Source of the DNA: Ridgeia piscesae
Taxonomy: Eukaryota > Annelida > Polychaeta > Sabellida > Siboglinidae
Reading direction: 5' to 3'
Assembly (NCBI GenBank): GCA_025642075.2
Contig: JAODUO010000860.1
Coordinates: 101,001 to 165,000 of the forward strand
DNA: 64,000 nt
Part shown: piece by piece, positions 60,710 to 64,000 of the stretch
Layout of the letters: each line of letters opens with the position of its first letter
Position numbering within the stretch: position 1 is the stretch's first letter
Notes under the pieces: generated by a model
The model's input: the letters and a program-made list of their open reading frames with translations, nothing else
What the model was told of the DNA's origin: nothing
The model's database searches: none
Program-made: the position numbers and the translations under genes

Positions 60710-61065
60710 CTGAAATAAACGAAATTCCAGCTAAAAATTACAACAAAATAATTTTAGTAAACAATCAAAGTATAAAGTCATAAACTCAGCTTCAGCATAC
60801 AACTGATTGTTTGTCTGCAACAGCATACATTATCATATAAAACAATGGTACACAATAACATACATGCAGACAGTTTTACAACCTTGTCAGATATATTTAG
60901 CATATATAATAATATTACAATAACATTTCTACTTCATCTGATTCTACAAGACCCCAGGCTCAATATAACAATTAAGACACCAGAACCAGAATCCACTAAA
61001 GAAATTCCTACAAACAGTGGCATTTATTCACAGAAACCTCTGGTCCACTTCTGCAGAAAACACAC

Positions 61066-61281
61066 CTGAAAGTGCCAGTGTTTCTGGTGACTTCCGACCC
61101 ACACTTGACCAGCGGTGGGCGGCGTTGTGTCCACTACATCGATTCCGTTGCTGCACTCCGAGTTCTGCTCCAGATGTTGTGTGAACTTCTCAAACTTCAG
61201 GTCGGTGGCATTGGCCAGGATACAGATGTAGTAGCGTTGTCCTTCTTTTAGTGGCAAACCATGGACGTTCACAAAGTTATC
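61066..61281 (-). CDS. FN3-like gene exon 3
   Basis: Acceptor TGTTATTACAG before 61281 and donor TTTCAG|GTGTGTTT at 61066. Phase 0 in and out, 72 codons. Encodes DNFVNVHGLPLKEGQRYYIC, ILANATDLKFEKF and DVVDTTPPTAGQVWVG, a module end followed by the next DTTPPTAGQVWVG start. Confidence 0.92.
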
Positions 61282-61283
61282 CT

Positions 61284-61445
61284 GTAATAACAACAGATGC
61301 ATGACATTGGCCAAGCTGCATATGTAGTAGCACCGCCCCTCCCTTATCACCAACACATTCACATATCTCAGAAGTCACATATGTAGTAGCACCGCCCCTC
61401 CCTTATCACCAACACATTCACATATCTCAGAAGTCACCATTTACT
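61284..61445. repeat. intronic duplications of an exon 3 segment
   Basis: TATGTAGTAGCACCGCCCC and TTATCACCAACACATTCACA occur twice (from about 61319 and 61380). Together they align with GATGTAGTAGCGTTGTCC and AACCATGGACGTTCACAAAG of exon 3 (about 61220-61275). They are decayed exon copies beside the exon's acceptor. Confidence 0.7.
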
Positions 61446-61496
61446 GTACCCCTCATACAACCACATTAATGTCTGGTCACTATCTACACCGCCCCA

Positions 61497-62516
61497 CTCT
61501 CACCTTGTCTCCCACACATCTCACCATTTGTCTCCCCACATCTCCCTTTCCCAACACATCTCACCCTTTCTCCACACATCTCACACTTGTCTCCCCCCCC
61601 CCTTATCCCCCACACATCTCACCCTTGTTCCCCACACTCACCTTGTCTCCACACATCTCCCCTTCTCTCCACACATCTCACCCTTGTCTCTCCACACATC
61701 TCACCCTTGTCTCTCCACACATCTCACCCTTGTCTCTCCACACATCTCACCCTTGTCTCTCCACACATCTCACCCTTGTCTCTCCACACATCTCACCCTT
61801 GTCTCTCCACACATCTCACCCTTGTCTCCCACACATCTCACCTTGCTCTCCACACACTCTACCCTGTCTCCCACACATCTCACCCTTTCTCTCACACATT
61901 ACCCTTGTCTCCCCACACATCTCACCCTTGTCTCTCCACACATCTCACCCTTGTCTCTCCACACATCTCACCCTTGTCTCCCACACATCTCACCCTTGTT
62001 CTCCACACATCTCACCCTTGTCTCTCCACACATCTCACCCTTGTCTCTCCACACATCTCACCCTTGTCTCCCCACACATCTCACCCTTGTCTCCCACACA
62101 TCTCACCCTTGTCTCTCCACACATCTCACCCTTGTCTCCCCACACATCTCACCCTTGTCTCCCCACACATCTCACCCTTGTCTCCCCACACATCTCACCC
62201 TTGTCTCTCCACACATCTCACCCTTGTCTCCCCACACATCTCACCCTTGTCTCTCCACACCATCTCACCCTTGTCTCCCACACATCTCACCCTTGTCTCC
62301 CCACACATCTCACCCTTGTTCTCCACACATCTCACCCTTGTCTCTCCACACATCTCACCCTTGTCTCCCCACACATCTCACCCTTGTCTCCCCACACATC
62401 TCACCCTTGTCTCTCCACACATCTCACCCTTGTCTCCCCACACATCTCACCCTTGTCTCCCCACACATCTCACCCTTGTCTCCCCACACATCTCACCCTT
62501 GTCTCCCCACACGCCA
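61497..62516. repeat. 23-base minisatellite, about 44 copies, derived from the donor junction of exon 2
   Basis: Plus-strand unit CACATCTCACCCTTGTCTCY with CCA. The minus strand reads GGGGAGACAAGG|GTGAGATGTG, identical to the end of exon 2 with its donor. Two perfect units also abut exon 2 at 62853-62885. Confidence 0.96.
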
Positions 62517-62885
62517 TCACTTCCTTGTTCTCACATCTACTCCACATCTGACTTGTCTCTCACACATCTCCCTTGCTCATCTACCACTTCCTGTATCTCC
62601 AATACCTGTCTGCCACACGTCACTCCTTGCTCACACAGTCTCACCCGGCTCTACATCATCCCCCTTCTCCCACACATCTCACCTTGTCTCCCACATCCCC
62701 CTCTCCCCACTCCCCTTTCTCCCATTCCCCACCCCCTTTCCAAATTCTTTTACATTCTCCCCCCATCTCTGTCTCCCACCTTCTGCCCCCTCTCCCTTCT
62801 CCTCTCATGTCCCACATCACCTTCCCCCTCCTGCTCCCCACTCACCTTCTTCCACATCTCACCCTTGTCTCCCCACACATCTCAC
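62517..62885. repeat. degenerate CT/CA-rich continuation of the 23-base array up to exon 2
   Basis: C- and T-rich sequence with decayed CTCACCTTGTCTCCCAC words, ending in two good units at the exon 2 donor. Confidence 0.8.
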
Positions 62886-63116
62886 CCTTGTCTCCCCACA
62901 CGCCATCACTTCTGGGGCTGAGCAGTCGTAGTCGCTGTAGTCTGGAGCTGTTTCTGGCTGCACGAAGGCGAGTCTCCTGATGGCGTATCTGAGACCACCT
63001 TCCAGTGGTATGTGCCATGACGCAGGTCTGGCCACACGGCACTCAGGGACGATGAGGACGGAGTGTACTCACGGTCTGACATCAGCCACTGAGCATTCTT
63101 CTTAAGTAAGATGTTA
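62886..63116 (-). CDS. FN3-like gene exon 2 (one-base frame break)
   Basis: Acceptor TCTCATCACAG before 63116 and donor ACAAGG|GTGAGATG at 62886. Phase 2 in gives NILLKKNAQWLMSD, LSAVWPDLRHGTYHWKVVSD; then IRRLAFVQPETAPDYSDYDC and SAPEVMACGETR follow in the frame reached by adding one base near 62975-62985. With it, phase 0 out fits exon 3 (DNFVNV). Two cysteines suggest a disulphide. Confidence 0.75.
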
Positions 63117-63307
63117 CTGTGATGAGACCAAATATCAAAGTATGTTGAGAATTTGTTTATGTGATGCTACAATGTATTCTTCAAACTATCAAGTTATAAA
63201 AAAAATACAATATGAGAAACAACACAAGTCAAGTTAATAACTACTAAATAATAACTCATGTGGTAAGATAGAAAATAATGAAAAAAATTGCTTTATAAAT
63301 TGCCCGT

Positions 63308-63390
63308 AAAACAAACAAACAAACAAACAAACAAACAAACATACAAACAAATAAGCTATAACAAACAAACAAACACACAACCAAACGCAT
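63308..63390. repeat. (CAAA)n microsatellite
   Basis: Impure CAAA/ACAAAC tract in the exon 1-2 intron. Confidence 0.9.
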
Positions 63391-63559
63391 GCGCACAAGA
63401 AGCCCAAGTTTCGGCTGTTTAGAGTAAACTACCTGAGACCTGAAAAAGAGTAGACATGAAGTTATACACTTTAAGTGTTGCTGTGGTTTAACATTGTTAA
63501 CAAATATTCTTATTGCTCTGGCACTACTTTCTGGATATTAGAATGACATCACTTGGCAA

Positions 63560-63745
63560 TAATTGAATGACAAATCCTGACAAATATCCATATCAGAATA
63601 TATACATGTCTTGATAATAACTGAATGACATGTCCTGACAAACATCCACATTAGAGTTAAATGTCCTGACAAACATCCACATTAGAATGACGTCCTGACA
63701 AACAACCACATTAGAATGACATGTCCTGACAATCATAAATGACAT
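63560..63745. repeat. short minisatellite in the exon 1-2 intron
   Basis: Four or five impure units around TGTCCTGACAAACATCCACA and TTAGAATGAC, about 40 bases from the exon 1 donor but not copying it. Confidence 0.8.
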
Positions 63746-63784
63746 AAGTTATGATCTACTGTCTTCGTCCAGAACCACACTCAC

Positions 63785-63966
63785 CCATCCAGGTTTGTTG
63801 CTACTGCGTCCATCACAGTCAGTTTCAGTTTGCTGGTGACGTCACACCCACTCAGTTGGCGGGTGATGGTTGAGGACAGACCCACCTTGTTGTACGCCCT
63901 CAATGCCAACACAACACAACTGGACGTCTCCAGGGGTGCCTTCAGACTGGCCGAGTAGGAGCAGAG
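63785..63966 (-). CDS. FN3-like gene, first exon visible (exon 1 of this list)
   Basis: Acceptor TTGCCCATTGCTCCAG before 63966 and donor GATGG|GTGAGTGT at 63785. Phase 0 in, 2 out. Encodes LCSYSASLKAPLETSSCVVL, ALRAYNKVGLSSTITRQLSG and LKLTVMDAVATNLDG. The L..Y.KVGLSS region is a module end. An acceptor at its start shows that further exons lie upstream beyond the window. Confidence 0.88.
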
Positions 63967-64000
63967 CTGGAGCAATGGGCAAGAACAAGGTTCATATAAT

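Larger units (their letters stand above)
30410..63966 (-). other. large gene for an FN3-like modular extracellular protein (26 exons in window, 5' end outside)
   Basis: Minus-strand gene with exons between 63966 and 32690 and a 3' UTR to about 30410. The translated exons join in phase into repeats of a beta-sandwich-like module with the signature NxAGL...SDGVxxDxTPPxxGxVxDG...WxGFxDxxSxIxxYxxxIG...LxxGxxYYxTVxA. A module spans about two to four exons. Such modules are FN3-like by length and motifs, and occur in large, poorly characterised extracellular proteins of marine invertebrates. There is no membrane segment in this part, and the N-terminus is not in the window. Secretion is inferred from Cys-rich inserts and domain type. 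Introns are filled with minisatellites built from exon junctions. Confidence 0.85.

Noticed and set aside
61469..62931. Three long overlapping Pro/Ser/His-rich frames (360-467 codons)
   Set aside because: All are open because the 23-base repeat lacks stops; three frames open at once on the strand opposite to the gene is a repeat signature.

Overview
The window looks like a piece of an animal nuclear genome, most likely a mollusc or another lophotrochozoan. I infer this from large introns with GT-AG splice sites, a seven-cadherin-repeat protocadherin, a many-exon extracellular protein of FN3-like modules, a tRNA-derived SINE, hAT and TA-target DNA transposon remnants, and a very high load of micro- and minisatellites. 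The species cannot be read from the sequence. No bacterial-type operons, rRNA, intact tRNA genes or CRISPR arrays are present.

Layout. 1-9500: gene-poor, with a TGCG microsatellite, a 1.4-kb near-identical tandem duplication (1611-3027 and 3083-4502) carrying a SINE in each copy, and long CT, TG/TGCG and TA/TG tracts. About 9500-21760 (+): a protocadherin gene, with a possible CpG-rich 5' non-coding exon, one large exon (CDS 14512-17357; signal peptide, seven cadherin repeats, one membrane helix, start of the tail) and a second coding exon (21173-21466) that joins in the same phase and ends the tail, then AATAAA at 21736. The large exon has one missing base near 16554-16556. 21761-30400: repeats and transposons, including an 8-bp-TSD hAT-like element (26228-27963) with another foldback element nested in it, and a small open frame with a C-terminal membrane anchor (28421-28735).

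30400-63966 (-): the 3' part of a large gene for an extracellular protein of repeated FN3-like modules. I could place 26 exons from paired splice sites. Reading phase carries across every junction except the one into exon 14, and three exons (2, 12, 21) need a one-base correction. About 5.2 kb of coding sequence (roughly 1,740 residues) is in the window. The gene continues upstream beyond 63966 and ends at a stop at 32690, with a poly(A) signal at 30430. One exon carries a DUF642/galactose-binding-like domain and another a Cys-rich insert.

The most unusual feature is that most large minisatellites in this second gene are not random intronic DNA. Their repeat units are copies of exon-intron junctions, and in one case of a whole exon: the donor of exon 17 (59-bp unit), the acceptor of exon 17 (57 bp), the donor and acceptor of exon 13 (37 and 43 bp), the acceptors of exons 10 and 5 (about 19 and 36 bp), the donor of exon 2 (23 bp), the stop-codon end of exon 26 (65 bp) and all of exon 8 (91 bp). 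The introns therefore carry well over a hundred duplicated splice-site copies. Partial copies of exons 3 and 23 also lie in introns, the latter inverted.
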